Assembly (NCBI GenBank): GCA_017538995.1
Contig: JAFYHV010000139.1
Location: forward strand, 1 to 41,229
Length of the DNA stretch: 41,229 nt
Origin: Lachnospiraceae bacterium
Lineage (GTDB): Bacteria > Bacillota > Clostridia > Lachnospirales > Lachnospiraceae
Direction of reading: 5' to 3'
Shown here: positions 15,238-24,609 of the stretch, piece after piece
Layout of the letters: each line of letters starts with the position of its first letter
Numbering within the stretch: position 1 is the stretch's first letter
Position numbers and translations under genes: made by a program
The notes under the pieces: generated by a model
The model's input: only the letters and a program-made list of their open reading frames with translations
Told to the model about the DNA's origin: nothing
Databases searched by the model: none

Positions 15238-16092
15238 ATGAAAATACCGTTTACAAAAATGGAGGCATACGGCAACGATTACGTATATGTAAACGTGGCC
15301 GGACTGCCGGATATGAACTGGAATGAAGTGGCGATTCAGATTTCTGATCGCCATTTTGGCGTTGGTGGGGACGGTCTTGTACTCGTATGTCCGTCCGATG
15401 TGGCCGACTTTAAAATGCGAATATTCGATCCTGACGGAACCGAAGCCGAGATGTGCGGAAATGCCGTAAGAAGCGTGGCAATGTTTGCGTATTACCACAA
15501 GCTGACGGATAAAACCGAATTAAAAATCGAAACCCTCGGCGGAATTAAAAACCTTTATCTTACCGTTGAAGACGGAGAAGTTAAAAATATCGAAGCCGAA
15601 ATCGGAGAACCGATATTTAAACCTGAAGCTATTCCCGTGGACTTCGAAAAAGAAGAATTTTTTAACGAGAGCGTAAAGGTAAATGTTAACGGACGCATTA
15701 TGAATGTTAAGATGTCATCCTTATCCTGGGGCAATCCTCACACCGTTATTTTTACGGACGATCTTGAAGGTTTGGACATCGAAACTGTTGGTCCCGCAAT
15801 CGAAACACATCCTCTTTTTACGAAGAGAACCAACGTGACTTTTGCACGTGTCATTGACAAGAAAAACATTCAGATCCGCGAATGGGAGAGAGGCTGCGGT
15901 GAAACAATCGGTTGCGGCACAGGGTGTTGCACGGCGCTTGTTTTTGCAAACAGACTTGGTCTTTGCGACAGGGAAGCAACGGTTATGCAGATAGGCGGAC
16001 CGCTTGAAGTAATTTGGGACGAAAATGGGCTCGTGCATATGAAAGGTCCGAGCCACGTAGTTTTTGAAGGTGAATATATTTATGAAAATTGA
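15238..16092 (+). CDS. dapF: Diaminopimelate epimerase
   Basis: This 284-residue cytoplasmic enzyme converts LL- to meso-diaminopimelate, the precursor of lysine and of the peptidoglycan cross-link. Both catalytic cysteines are present: C73 in EMCGNAVRS and C226 in ETIGCGTGC. The GGDGLV and DPDGTEAEMCGN motifs are intact and the length is normal. AGAAGG lies before ATG 15238, 18 bp after the PLP enzyme. Its last 11 bp overlap the Mur ligase gene, so the two are co-translated. Meso-diaminopimelate made here would be the substrate of that ligase. Confidence 0.95.
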   Translation: MKIPFTKMEAYGNDYVYVNVAGLPDMNWNEVAIQISDRHFGVGGDGLVLVCPSDVADFKMRIFDPDGTEAEMCGNAVRSVAMFAYYHKLTDKTELKIETLGGIKNLYLTVEDGEVKNIEAEIGEPIFKPEAIPVDFEKEEFFNESVKVNVNGRIMNVKMSSLSWGNPHTVIFTDDLEGLDIETVGPAIETHPLFTKRTNVTFARVIDKKNIQIREWERGCGETIGCGTGCCTALVFANRLGLCDREATVMQIGGPLEVIWDENGLVHMKGPSHVVFEGEYIYEN

Positions 16093-17542
16093 GAAACTGA
16101 TGGAAGGAATTCTTTACGAAGTCCTTTCGGGAACAATTGAGAGAGAAATAAATGATGTAGTATACGATTCAAGAAAGGTAAGCGAAGGCAGTGCGTTTGT
16201 ATGCCTTACAGGTTTTAATACCGACGGACATGCATACATTGATTCCGCACTCGAAAAAGGCGCGACACTTCTTGTAGTCGAAAAAGACGTTGATGTCAAA
16301 AAAGAAGGCGTAACGGTCTTAAAGGTTGTTAATTCAAGAGTTGCATTATCAAAAATCGCAGCAAACTATTTTGACAATCCCGCAGACAAGCTTGTTATCG
16401 TTGGCGTGACGGGAACCAAGGGCAAAACCACAACCACACATATGTGCAAGAGCATTATGGAAGTATCCGGCGTAAAAGTCGGAATGATCGGTACCATCGG
16501 CGCATATGTGGGCAACGAATATATCGAGACGAAAAACACCACACCCGAATCCTTCGAGATTCAGGGGCTCTTTAAAAAGATGGCTGATGCAGGCTGCAAG
16601 GTTGTCTTTATGGAGGTTTCATCACAGGCGGTCAAACTTGATCGTATAGCGGGCATTCGTTTCGCAATCGGTGCTTTTACGAATCTTTCTCCCGACCATA
16701 TCGGACCCGGCGAGCATGAAGATTTTGAAGAATACAAAAACTGCAAGAAAGCATTCTTTAAGCAGGTTGAAACCGCAGTCATCAATGTGGATGACGAATA
16801 CGGTCTTGAGATGGCTGAATACTCGCCCAACTTAAGAACAGTTTCGGTTAAGGGCGAAGCATATCTTTACGCAACAGACATTAAGAACACATGGGAAGAC
16901 GACATCATCGGTGTTTCCTTCCTTATGCACGGCGATGTTAACAAAGATATCACAATCGGCATTCCCGGCATCCACAATGTCGACAACGCACTTATTGCGG
17001 CAGAGGTTACGCATCTTTTAGGAGCGGATGACAGCGACATTGTAAACGGCCTTATAAACATTCATATCAAGGGCAGAACACAGCTCGTAAAAGAAGCGCT
17101 GCCTAAAGGTACTTTTATCATCGACTATGCACATAATGCGATTTCGACAGAGAGCGTTCTTTCAACACTCAGAGCTTATAATCCCAAGAAACTCACATGT
17201 CTTTTCGGAGGCGGCGGAAACAAGCCCGTGGCAAGACGTCACGATATGGGTGAAGCGGCATCAAGATTTGCGGATTACATCATCCTGACCGAGGACAATC
17301 CGAGATACGAAGAGATTGATGACATCAACAAATCGATTATCGAAGGCATAAAAGAGCACGACTGCCCGTATGAAGTTATCTATGACCGTAAGGAAGCCAT
17401 CGAGCATCTACTCGACATTTCAAAGCCCGGTGAAATCGTAGCACTTATCGGAAAGGGCCACGAGACATATCAGGAAGTAAAGGGTGTAAAGAGACACTTT
17501 TCCGAAGAAGAAGTTATCAAAGAATATATGAAAAATCATTAA
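16082..17542 (+). CDS. murE: MurE-family UDP-MurNAc-tripeptide ligase, meso-diaminopimelate type
   Basis: This 486-residue Mur ligase adds the third residue to UDP-MurNAc-L-Ala-D-Glu in the cytoplasm. The N-terminal uridine-binding domain (1-100) is followed by the P-loop GVTGTKGKTT (108-117), TTPES (153-157) and the MurE-specific end IGKGHETYQ (456-464). DNPR at 405-408 is the signature for meso-diaminopimelate, in agreement with the overlapping dapF. Two stretches are unusual: DHIGPGEHEDFEEY replaces the common DH-x-DYHG form, and GGGGNKPVARRHDMG replaces the usual GGDRD-type motif. It may therefore be a clade variant or a second MurE paralogue. The start is ATG 16082; a TTG at 16064 is less likely. 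Confidence 0.85.
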   Translation: MKIEKLMEGILYEVLSGTIEREINDVVYDSRKVSEGSAFVCLTGFNTDGHAYIDSALEKGATLLVVEKDVDVKKEGVTVLKVVNSRVALSKIAANYFDNPADKLVIVGVTGTKGKTTTTHMCKSIMEVSGVKVGMIGTIGAYVGNEYIETKNTTPESFEIQGLFKKMADAGCKVVFMEVSSQAVKLDRIAGIRFAIGAFTNLSPDHIGPGEHEDFEEYKNCKKAFFKQVETAVINVDDEYGLEMAEYSPNLRTVSVKGEAYLYATDIKNTWEDDIIGVSFLMHGDVNKDITIGIPGIHNVDNALIAAEVTHLLGADDSDIVNGLINIHIKGRTQLVKEALPKGTFIIDYAHNAISTESVLSTLRAYNPKKLTCLFGGGGNKPVARRHDMGEAASRFADYIILTEDNPRYEEIDDINKSIIEGIKEHDCPYEVIYDRKEAIEHLLDISKPGEIVALIGKGHETYQEVKGVKRHFSEEEVIKEYMKNH

Positions 17543-17552
17543 GGAAAATTCA

Positions 17553-18407
17553 GTGAAAAAGAAAAAAACGGTATTTTTAATTTCATTTATTGTTTTTGTT
17601 CTGCTTTTTGCAGTACTTGCCATTTTTGTGGTTCCGAGGAAGAAATATACTTTTCCTTTGTACGAAAACAAGCTTAATATTGCGATTGTAGGAGACAGTT
17701 TATTCTGCAATAAAAACGGCGAAAGAAATCTGGCAGAAATCCTTGAGAGCAAGCTTGACTGTGAAATGTTAAACTGCTCCATCGGCGGAACCTGTGCATC
17801 CAAATTAAATGACGGCGGCGAGCCGGATTATTATTCCGACAAGCTTTGTTTTTACAATATTTCAAACATTATCTGCACAGGCAACAAAGCTTCGGTAACG
17901 GATAATGTAAGGAGATTATCAGCAGCCATTAACGATGGTTTCCAGAAGGCAAAACTATTGGCAGGAACGAATTTTGACAAAGAGGAAATACTGATTGTCA
18001 ACTACGGTGTCAACGATGCGCATTTGAGAGTACCTGCGGTTTCAAATGACAAATATGATGAATTCACATATGCCGGTGCGATCAGATGCGGTATTGAAAG
18101 AATCGTTCACGAATATCCCGATTTAAAGATCGTTCTTCCCGAAGTTACTTATTCGACACTGATTTACTATGGCGAGAGAGATGATTATTTCGATCAGGTT
18201 ACTGAAGAATACAGAACCGCATACAATGCAGAACTTAAAAAAATAGCGGACGAATACGAAAATGTATACTACTTTGATTTCAGCGAAAGCAATGAAATAA
18301 ATAAAGATAATTACGATCAGTACTTAAGCGACGGAATTCATTTAAACGATGCGGGAAAGGAAGTTTATGCTTCCGCACTTGCTGATTTTATCGGAGAAAT
18401 TAACTGA
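17553..18407 (+). CDS. Membrane-anchored SGNH/GDSL hydrolase
   Basis: This 284-residue protein has an uncleaved N-terminal membrane anchor (about 6-27, after MKKKK) and an extracytoplasmic SGNH hydrolase domain. Catalytic blocks are visible: GDS with S49 in IVGDSLF, the oxyanion glycine in SIGGTC (about 78-79), N154 in YGVND, and D260-x-x-H263 in DGIHLN. All four hallmark residues are present, so it should be an active esterase, for example an O-acetyl or other acyl ester hydrolase or transferase acting on a cell-wall polymer. The start is GTG 17553 with AAGGA 7 nt upstream. It follows murE by 10 bp and overlaps the next gene by one base (TGATG). Confidence 0.85.
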   Translation: MKKKKTVFLISFIVFVLLFAVLAIFVVPRKKYTFPLYENKLNIAIVGDSLFCNKNGERNLAEILESKLDCEMLNCSIGGTCASKLNDGGEPDYYSDKLCFYNISNIICTGNKASVTDNVRRLSAAINDGFQKAKLLAGTNFDKEEILIVNYGVNDAHLRVPAVSNDKYDEFTYAGAIRCGIERIVHEYPDLKIVLPEVTYSTLIYYGERDDYFDQVTEEYRTAYNAELKKIADEYENVYYFDFSESNEINKDNYDQYLSDGIHLNDAGKEVYASALADFIGEIN

Positions 18408-19741
18408 TGGATAAAAAGACTAAAACCAAAAACTTTTTAGAATATTTAAATACCGCAGGCATTGCTGCTTTCTGTGCGCTTACGTTAGTGCAGACCGTGC
18501 TTGCTGTTTCCTGGCTTGTGAAGAATATCTTTGCTCCGAAGAACGGAAAAGAGTTTTATTTCCACTACAAGGAAACCGGCAGTCTTGTATTCATGGCAGC
18601 AGTGGTTTTCATTCTTACTATGACCATTGTTAAAAAGGTTGCGGGAAGTAAGACAAAGTTTTTCTGTTACGGAACGGTTGTTTTATACGTAATGACTCTT
18701 CCTACGGTATTAAGCGTTAACTTCAATGCTACACTTTATGCTATCTGCGTATCCATCCTTATGCTCTTGGTATTCTTTGCATTAAGATACTTTTATGGTG
18801 ATCATACCAGAAGACTTTGGTGTCTTATCGGCATATTTGCGCTCCTTGTGGTTTTATCCTACTTAAACAGAGGTGCATTCTGGATCGGTGTGTTCATTAC
18901 CTTTTTGTTCCTTACAATTACACTTATCAGAAATATCGGAATTAAGGGCAGAAACATGGCAGATAAGTCCTGGAGAAATACGCTTCTTCTTTTCTGCATA
19001 CTTGTGATAATAATGCTGATGCCTCAGTATTTTACATACAACAATATCAACCACACGCTTTATCATCAGCCCACAAAAGAGCAGATTGCTGCGAGAGTGA
19101 TTATTCCTTACCTTGATTACGAAAAGGATGAAAAGAACGAAGAGTATCTTTTAGGAGTAATAAGAAATGCCGATTACGATTCGGGCCATTCCTACAGGAA
19201 CTTTAAAAAGATTATCCACAGATACGAAGAAGATAAACTCGATATGGATGTTATCTGGGGAAATCTTTACAAAAATGCTTATTACAGATACAAAAAGACA
19301 ATTGCCAAGAGATATGTAAGAGATGTGGCAAGAGGGCTTTTCGCACCGCTTTTAGTGGAGAGTGAAATGAAGTCGGAAACCCTGGTAACACATCACGGCT
19401 ACTACTATGCGGCGTTTGAAGAGAACTGTCCGAAATTGGCTGATTCATATTTCAGTTTCGGACTGAAAGGACTTTTGGTAACATCGATTATTATTCTGAT
19501 TCAGTGCGTAACTCTTGGAATCATCAGAATATCCAAAATTAAACAGGCATTTAAACCCGAGGAAGGCAAACATAAAAAAACAGAGGCAGTAGTTCTTGTA
19601 CTCTGCCTCGGTATTTCATGGACTGTTGTTCAGACGCTGTTTGCACTTGAAGGAACTTCCTTTGTATCCAGCATCGGTTCAACGATTATATGGGTTCTGC
19701 TTTCATCATTTATCTGGTTTAACAGTAAAGAGAAAAACTAA
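18407..19741 (+). CDS. Polytopic membrane protein with large extracytoplasmic loop, unknown function
   Basis: This 444-residue protein has about ten hydrophobic helices: seven in the first 210 residues, then a polar loop of roughly 135 residues rich in Tyr and charged residues (about 212-350), and three more helices. The topology recalls GT-C type membrane glycosyltransferases or polymer-handling proteins, but the acidic motif expected in the first external loop of GT-C enzymes is not evident, so no function is assigned. It overlaps the SGNH hydrolase gene by one base and is surely co-translated with it, which suggests the two act together on an envelope polymer. Its TAA overlaps the stop codon of the convergent gene. 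Confidence 0.8.
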   Translation: MDKKTKTKNFLEYLNTAGIAAFCALTLVQTVLAVSWLVKNIFAPKNGKEFYFHYKETGSLVFMAAVVFILTMTIVKKVAGSKTKFFCYGTVVLYVMTLPTVLSVNFNATLYAICVSILMLLVFFALRYFYGDHTRRLWCLIGIFALLVVLSYLNRGAFWIGVFITFLFLTITLIRNIGIKGRNMADKSWRNTLLLFCILVIIMLMPQYFTYNNINHTLYHQPTKEQIAARVIIPYLDYEKDEKNEEYLLGVIRNADYDSGHSYRNFKKIIHRYEEDKLDMDVIWGNLYKNAYYRYKKTIAKRYVRDVARGLFAPLLVESEMKSETLVTHHGYYYAAFEENCPKLADSYFSFGLKGLLVTSIIILIQCVTLGIIRISKIKQAFKPEEGKHKKTEAVVLVLCLGISWTVVQTLFALEGTSFVSSIGSTIIWVLLSSFIWFNSKEKN

Positions 19742-20814
19742 AATCTTTCTTTTAGGATATATACCAGACGGTCCGCAATCATTTTGCGGGCCTTTTCTTT
19801 TAGGGTGATTCCGTCATCTTCGAGATAATGCTTTCCGTTATCTTCGTTTATCAGAACGCCGTTGTAAAGATCAACGTATGAGATTGCATAATAATTGTTG
19901 ATTGAATATCTTGCGCAGTAAATATAATCGCCTATTGTTCCATAGCCTGTATCATATTTTGCACTTGAAACCAGCTTGCCTTTTTCGTCTTTTGCATAAC
20001 AGAAAATGGGAGATACAAATACAATCTGTGTATTGGGATTGATTTTGTGTATAGTGTCACAGAGAACATAAAGAGCACCAAGCTCTGTGGCTACGTTTTC
20101 TGTCTGTTCCGTGTCGGGATTGTCGATATTGTAACTGATAGGTTTCTTTCCGTATAAATAATCATGTCCATCGTAGCAGAGCATAATTACTTCCACGTTT
20201 TTAAAATCAATGCCGTTAAGAACATCAATAACTTCTTTGTATCTGTCCAGATCATACTTTGAAGAATCAAGGTGAGCAAGAGCTGTGTTCTGCTTGCTGA
20301 AGTCTTTTTGGATTGTATTGAGCATAAGCCAGAACAGAGTAAAGTAATCCTCGGGACATTCTTCGGGAGATGCTTCGGTTTCGTTAAAACTAACCATGTA
20401 GGAACCCGGAAGGCAGCAGTCGTATAATTTTACTTTGTCGCTTTCGACTTCCTTCTTAAACATATCCATGATGCTTTCGCCCTTGTCGCTTCCGTCACGG
20501 AAGGTATCGTTTCCGAAAATAACCACATCGGTTGTTCCGTCGTAAGCTTCCTTGTCAAGCTGTTCGGGCGGCCAGAGAATAACATTGTCAAGAGTATCAA
20601 GTTTGATACGCTCATAGTCCTCGGCGGTCATTACATATTTAACGCCCTTATTCCAGATAGCTATACGGGCAACTATAGCTATTACGCATATTACAAGAAT
20701 CAGCGCAATACCCCAGCCTATAATACGGGGGTAGTTGGGGACTCTTCTTTTACCGGAGCCGCCCTTTTTATTGCCGGCGGGTCTTTTATGATTTGATCTA
20801 TTTGTATTCTGCAT
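19738..20814 (-). CDS. Membrane-anchored SGNH-like protein with degenerate active site
   Basis: This 358-residue protein has a basic N-terminus, one membrane anchor (about 31-53) and an extracytoplasmic domain laid out like the SGNH hydrolase at 17553-18407. Where an active enzyme has GDS it reads GNDT (101-104), block III is DGHD (215-218), and block V is DDGITL (333-338), with threonine in place of the catalytic histidine. The fold is therefore likely kept while hydrolysis is probably lost; a binding or scaffold role is possible. The start is the ATG ending at 20814, with GGAG 9 nt upstream; a GTG at 20844 would add ten residues. It converges on the membrane-protein gene with overlapping stop codons. 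Confidence 0.75.
   Translation of the reverse strand: MQNTNRSNHKRPAGNKKGGSGKRRVPNYPRIIGWGIALILVICVIAIVARIAIWNKGVKYVMTAEDYERIKLDTLDNVILWPPEQLDKEAYDGTTDVVIFGNDTFRDGSDKGESIMDMFKKEVESDKVKLYDCCLPGSYMVSFNETEASPEECPEDYFTLFWLMLNTIQKDFSKQNTALAHLDSSKYDLDRYKEVIDVLNGIDFKNVEVIMLCYDGHDYLYGKKPISYNIDNPDTEQTENVATELGALYVLCDTIHKINPNTQIVFVSPIFCYAKDEKGKLVSSAKYDTGYGTIGDYIYCARYSINNYYAISYVDLYNGVLINEDNGKHYLEDDGITLKEKARKMIADRLVYILKERF
19770..19801 (+). terminator. Terminator of the rightward gene run, inside the convergent coding region
   Basis: GGTCCGCA (19770-19777) and TGCGGGCC (19785-19792) form an 8-bp stem with one G-U pair, followed by TTTTCTTTT. It ends transcripts from the membrane-protein gene but lies within the last codons of the leftward SGNH-like gene. 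Confidence 0.65.
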
Positions 20815-20908
20815 ATTTTTTACTCCATTAAATCCATAAGCCACAACTGTTCAAGTTAAACATTATATTACATTATATTGTGGATAATTGCAAACAAGCG
20901 GGCATATA

Positions 20909-20937
20909 TTGAATAATAGGACAAATTGTGGTAATAT
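20909..20937 (+). promoter_or_regulatory. Promoter of the GH25 surface muramidase gene
   Basis: TTGAAT (20909-20914), a 17-bp spacer and TAATAT (20932-20937) lie 31 bp before ATG 20968. Confidence 0.55.
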
Positions 20938-20967
20938 GAACTTTGTATGGGGTCAGTGAGGTGACTT

Positions 20968-23900
20968 ATGAAAGAAAAGAAAAAAAATATATTTGATACT
21001 GATATTGAGATGATAGATCTGGATTCCGTCGGAGACCTTGAATTTCGTTACGAAGAGCTCGGTGCTCCCAATCAGGAATTAAGCGATGATTTAAATATGG
21101 TCATGAAAGAGACCCAGGTTTTTTCATCCGATGAAATAGAAAAAGCGCTCGAAAAGAATGCCGTGGAAGATATGCAGCTTGATCTCGGACAGACCAGGGT
21201 TATTGATTCCGTGGAAGAAATCGAGGGCTTTTTAAGTGAAGAAGAAGTTGCGGAAACCGTAAACGAGGAAGTTTATGAAGTTCCCGAAGAAAAGATCATA
21301 AAAGAAGCATCGCCCGAATATGCTGAGGCAGAAACGGAAGAGTACGCAGAAGAGGCAGAATATGAAGAAGCTGAAGAAGAAACTGAGTACGAGGAAACCG
21401 TAGAAGAAAATACGGAAGAGCCTGAGTATGAAGAGCCTGCGGAAGAAGAGTACGAGGAAGAAATCGAAGAAGCTTCGGAAGATACGGCAGAAGAAACTGT
21501 AGAAGAAGCCGAATACGAAGAAGAGGCTTTAGAGGAAGAAACTCCCAAGAGCGAAAAACTCGAAGAAGACGAATCCTACGACTTTGAAGAGGACGATCCC
21601 AAAGAAAAGAAAGTAAAGAAAAAGAAAGAAGAAGCTAAGAAGAGTACCGGAAAGAATACCGCAAAGAGTAACAAGAACTTCGGAAATTCAAAGAACGATA
21701 AAAAGAGCAAAAACGTTAAGAATAAAAAGAAGAACAAAAAAGCAAAATATGACGATGATGATGAATACGAGAGCAAATTCGGAATCATTGAAATCGCAGG
21801 TTTGCTTGTAGCAATTGTTCTGATAGCACTTCTTGCCGTACTTGGTGTTAAATTGTTTAACAACAAAGCGCACAGTAATGATGTTAAACAGTTTGCTTCA
21901 ATCGGTGCACTGTATTCGGACATTGACGGCATAGGATATGACGGAATCGAAGCGATAGGTCAGAAGGCATATATCGACAGCATTACCGCTCCCGCAGAAG
22001 AAGTTACCGAAGAAGTAACCGAGCCTGAAGAGAAAGTGGAAGAAGATAAGCAGGAGGTTGCGCCTGTTTCCGTTAATTTCTCTTCGATAGAAAAAGACTT
22101 AAAGATAAAATTCATAAATAAGAACACAAACAAGCTTGTTACGGGTGTTCGTTTTGAAGTATCCGCCAAAGGACCTGACGGCAAGGAATACAGCTGGGTT
22201 GATTCCGATATGGACGGTGTCATTTATGTGGATAAGCTTGCGCCGGGTAATTATGAGGTAACGGTTATTTCGGTTGATCCTTACGAATTCCCTGCAACTG
22301 CCACCAAGGTAAAGGTTCAGGATACAATTGTTTATCAGGTTATCAATGTAATCGACGAAGCCAAGGACATGAGCCAGGTTAACCTTGCACAGGAAGAAAA
22401 CCAGGGCAAGGATGTAGACCAGGGCGAGACTCTTCAGGATACCGTAAAACTTCTTGATTCCACAGCTACTCCTATGGACGGTGTGGACGGCTTTGTAAAG
22501 ATAAACAAATCCGATATTAAAGATCCCAAAACTCTTGTAAGCGCATTCGAATGGGGCGGCTTCAGAAGAGTTGACAATGTAAATGTTTCAGATATTGTTC
22601 TTTCCGGCGAAACGGAATTAATTATAGGCAACAGCACTACAGTATATGCTGTGGTTTACCCCGATGAAGCTACAAACAAGAATATAAACTGGTCCAGTTC
22701 AAATGAGGGCATAGCAACCGTTGATTCCGCAGGAAACGTTACGGGAATTGCACCCGGAGATGTAGCTATTACGGCTTCGGCAATGGACGGAAGCGGTGTT
22801 TCAAAGACATGGAATATTACCGTAAAAGACAGCGCGCCCGCTGTTGTTTATGTTGAAAGCGTAAGAATTACCGGCCAGCAGAATATCAAAATCGGAGATA
22901 AAATTAATCTTGGTGTGGCTGTTGATCCCGGTAATGCAACAGATAAAAGCGTTACCTGGTCCTGCAGCGATGACAGTGTTTTAGCCATTAATCAAAACGG
23001 AACCATTAAAGGCAAGAGTGCAGGTTCCGCAATAATTACCGCAACTGCAAATGACGGAAGCGGAGCATTTGATTCGGTGCCTATAACCGTTGAAGAAGAC
23101 AAACCTCCGGTTGTACAGGTTTCGGATATAAGCCTTTCGGGTGATACAAGTGTTGCTATAGGAAGCTCAATTAAAATTACTGCTCAGGTTACTCCGAAGA
23201 ATGCAACCAACAAGGAAGTTGCATGGAGCAGTTCCAATGTGGATATTGCGACAGTCGATTCTCAGGGAACTGTAATCGGCGTGAGATCCGGCGATGTTAA
23301 AATCATTGCGGAAGCAATGGACGGAAGCGGAGTTAAAAAATCAATAAAGATAAAAGTCACAAAAGCCGAAGCGCTTAAATTAACGCTTATCGACAGTGCA
23401 GGAAACGAAATCACCGAAAAGAAGTCTCTGGTTGTGGGCGATACCTATCAGATATTACCGATGGTTGAGGGCTTTGAATCAAGCAGTGAAGTTACATTTA
23501 ACGCAACCAACAACTGTATCACGGTTTCGGAGTCCGGACTTGTTACCGCTGTTACCGAAGGAAGCGCTGATGTAGTTGTTACCACCAAAGAAAAAGGTAT
23601 AGACGGAAATGTTGTTTCAAAGACGGCTTCCTTTATCATAAAAGCAGATCCTTCGCAGAATTCTACTAATGCACTTAAATATACCAAGGACGGTACGGAT
23701 TACCAGGTATATTACAAGACATCGGACGGTAAGTACATTGAAGCCAAATGGGCAGATTATTACAAGTACGACGAGTTCTATATAAAGGGTGATGTGGAAT
23801 ACAAATATACCGGCTGGCAGACCATCAACGGAAACGTTTATTACTTCGATGAAAACGGTAAGAAGGTGACCGGTGAACAGGTTATCGGCGGAATGAAATA

Positions 23901-24543
23901 CAATTTCGCTTCCGACGGTTCCCTTATCAAAGGAAACGGTTCAAGAGGTATCGACGTATCCACATATAACGGAACAATCGACTGGACTGCAGTTAAGAAT
24001 TCAGGTATTTCATTTGTAATCATCAGATGCGGTTTCAGAGGATATACAAAGGGCGGACTGATTTACGATTCGAAGTACAAATCATACATTCAGGGCGCTA
24101 CGGCAGCAGGCCTTAAGGTAGGACTTTACTTCTTCTCGCAGGCAAAGAATGAAGCCGAAGCGGTTGAAGAAGCATCGCTTTGCGTAAACCTTGCACAGGG
24201 CAACACAATTTCCTATCCGATATTTATCGACAGTGAATACGCAAACAGCTCACGTACAGGCCGAGCAGACGGACTTGACAAGGCAACCAGAACCGCTGTA
24301 TGTAAGGCATTCTGCGAGACCATAAAATCTGCAGGCTACACACCCGGCGTATACGCTTCGAAATCCTGGTTAAACGACAAGCTTGATGCAGGCCAGTTAA
24401 GCTCATATAAGATCTGGCTCGCACATTACACAGGCCAGACAGACTATACCGGCAAATACGATTTGTGGCAGCATACCGCAAAGGGCAGCGTAAACGGTAT
24501 TAAGGGTAATGTCGATCTGGATATCAGTTATCTCGGATACTAA
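20968..24543 (+). CDS. Membrane-anchored GH25 muramidase with Ig-like domains and acidic cytoplasmic tail
   Basis: This 1191-residue type II membrane protein has, in order: a cytoplasmic region with a long Glu/Tyr-rich acidic stretch (about 90-210, many EYEE-like units), a Lys/Asn-rich stretch (211-262), one membrane helix (272-295), an acidic spacer (345-365), a SpaA-like beta domain (about 375-460), three bacterial Ig-like (Big2) domains (about 536-620, 625-708, 715-800), a divergent fourth (801-892), a choline-binding-type wall repeat (TGWQTINGNVYYFDENGKKV, 948-967) and a C-terminal glycosyl hydrolase 25 domain (993-1191). The catalytic residues D996 (RGIDVSTYNG), D1088 and E1090 (FIDSEY) are present. 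It should cut peptidoglycan outside the membrane during wall growth or remodelling. GAGGTG lies 4 nt before the ATG. It is a single-gene unit. Confidence 0.88.
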   Translation: MKEKKKNIFDTDIEMIDLDSVGDLEFRYEELGAPNQELSDDLNMVMKETQVFSSDEIEKALEKNAVEDMQLDLGQTRVIDSVEEIEGFLSEEEVAETVNEEVYEVPEEKIIKEASPEYAEAETEEYAEEAEYEEAEEETEYEETVEENTEEPEYEEPAEEEYEEEIEEASEDTAEETVEEAEYEEEALEEETPKSEKLEEDESYDFEEDDPKEKKVKKKKEEAKKSTGKNTAKSNKNFGNSKNDKKSKNVKNKKKNKKAKYDDDDEYESKFGIIEIAGLLVAIVLIALLAVLGVKLFNNKAHSNDVKQFASIGALYSDIDGIGYDGIEAIGQKAYIDSITAPAEEVTEEVTEPEEKVEEDKQEVAPVSVNFSSIEKDLKIKFINKNTNKLVTGVRFEVSAKGPDGKEYSWVDSDMDGVIYVDKLAPGNYEVTVISVDPYEFPATATKVKVQDTIVYQVINVIDEAKDMSQVNLAQEENQGKDVDQGETLQDTVKLLDSTATPMDGVDGFVKINKSDIKDPKTLVSAFEWGGFRRVDNVNVSDIVLSGETELIIGNSTTVYAVVYPDEATNKNINWSSSNEGIATVDSAGNVTGIAPGDVAITASAMDGSGVSKTWNITVKDSAPAVVYVESVRITGQQNIKIGDKINLGVAVDPGNATDKSVTWSCSDDSVLAINQNGTIKGKSAGSAIITATANDGSGAFDSVPITVEEDKPPVVQVSDISLSGDTSVAIGSSIKITAQVTPKNATNKEVAWSSSNVDIATVDSQGTVIGVRSGDVKIIAEAMDGSGVKKSIKIKVTKAEALKLTLIDSAGNEITEKKSLVVGDTYQILPMVEGFESSSEVTFNATNNCITVSESGLVTAVTEGSADVVVTTKEKGIDGNVVSKTASFIIKADPSQNSTNALKYTKDGTDYQVYYKTSDGKYIEAKWADYYKYDEFYIKGDVEYKYTGWQTINGNVYYFDENGKKVTGEQVIGGMKYNFASDGSLIKGNGSRGIDVSTYNGTIDWTAVKNSGISFVIIRCGFRGYTKGGLIYDSKYKSYIQGATAAGLKVGLYFFSQAKNEAEAVEEASLCVNLAQGNTISYPIFIDSEYANSSRTGRADGLDKATRTAVCKAFCETIKSAGYTPGVYASKSWLNDKLDAGQLSSYKIWLAHYTGQTDYTGKYDLWQHTAKGSVNGIKGNVDLDISYLGY

Positions 24544-24554
24544 TCAGTAAAGAT

Positions 24555-24592
24555 AAAAAAAGCGATTGGATAAATTTCCAATCGCTTTTTTT
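24555..24592. terminator. Bidirectional terminator
   Basis: AGCGATTGGA (24561-24570) and TCCAATCGCT (24577-24586) form a perfect 10-bp stem flanked by runs of A and T. It serves both the GH25 gene and the leftward aminotransferase gene. Confidence 0.9.
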
Positions 24593-24609
24593 ATGAGAAA
24601 TATTTTAAA

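Noticed and set aside
21273..21548. Serine-rich leftward open frame
   Set aside because: It is the mirror of the Glu/Tyr-rich codons of the GH25 protein tail and has no start signal.
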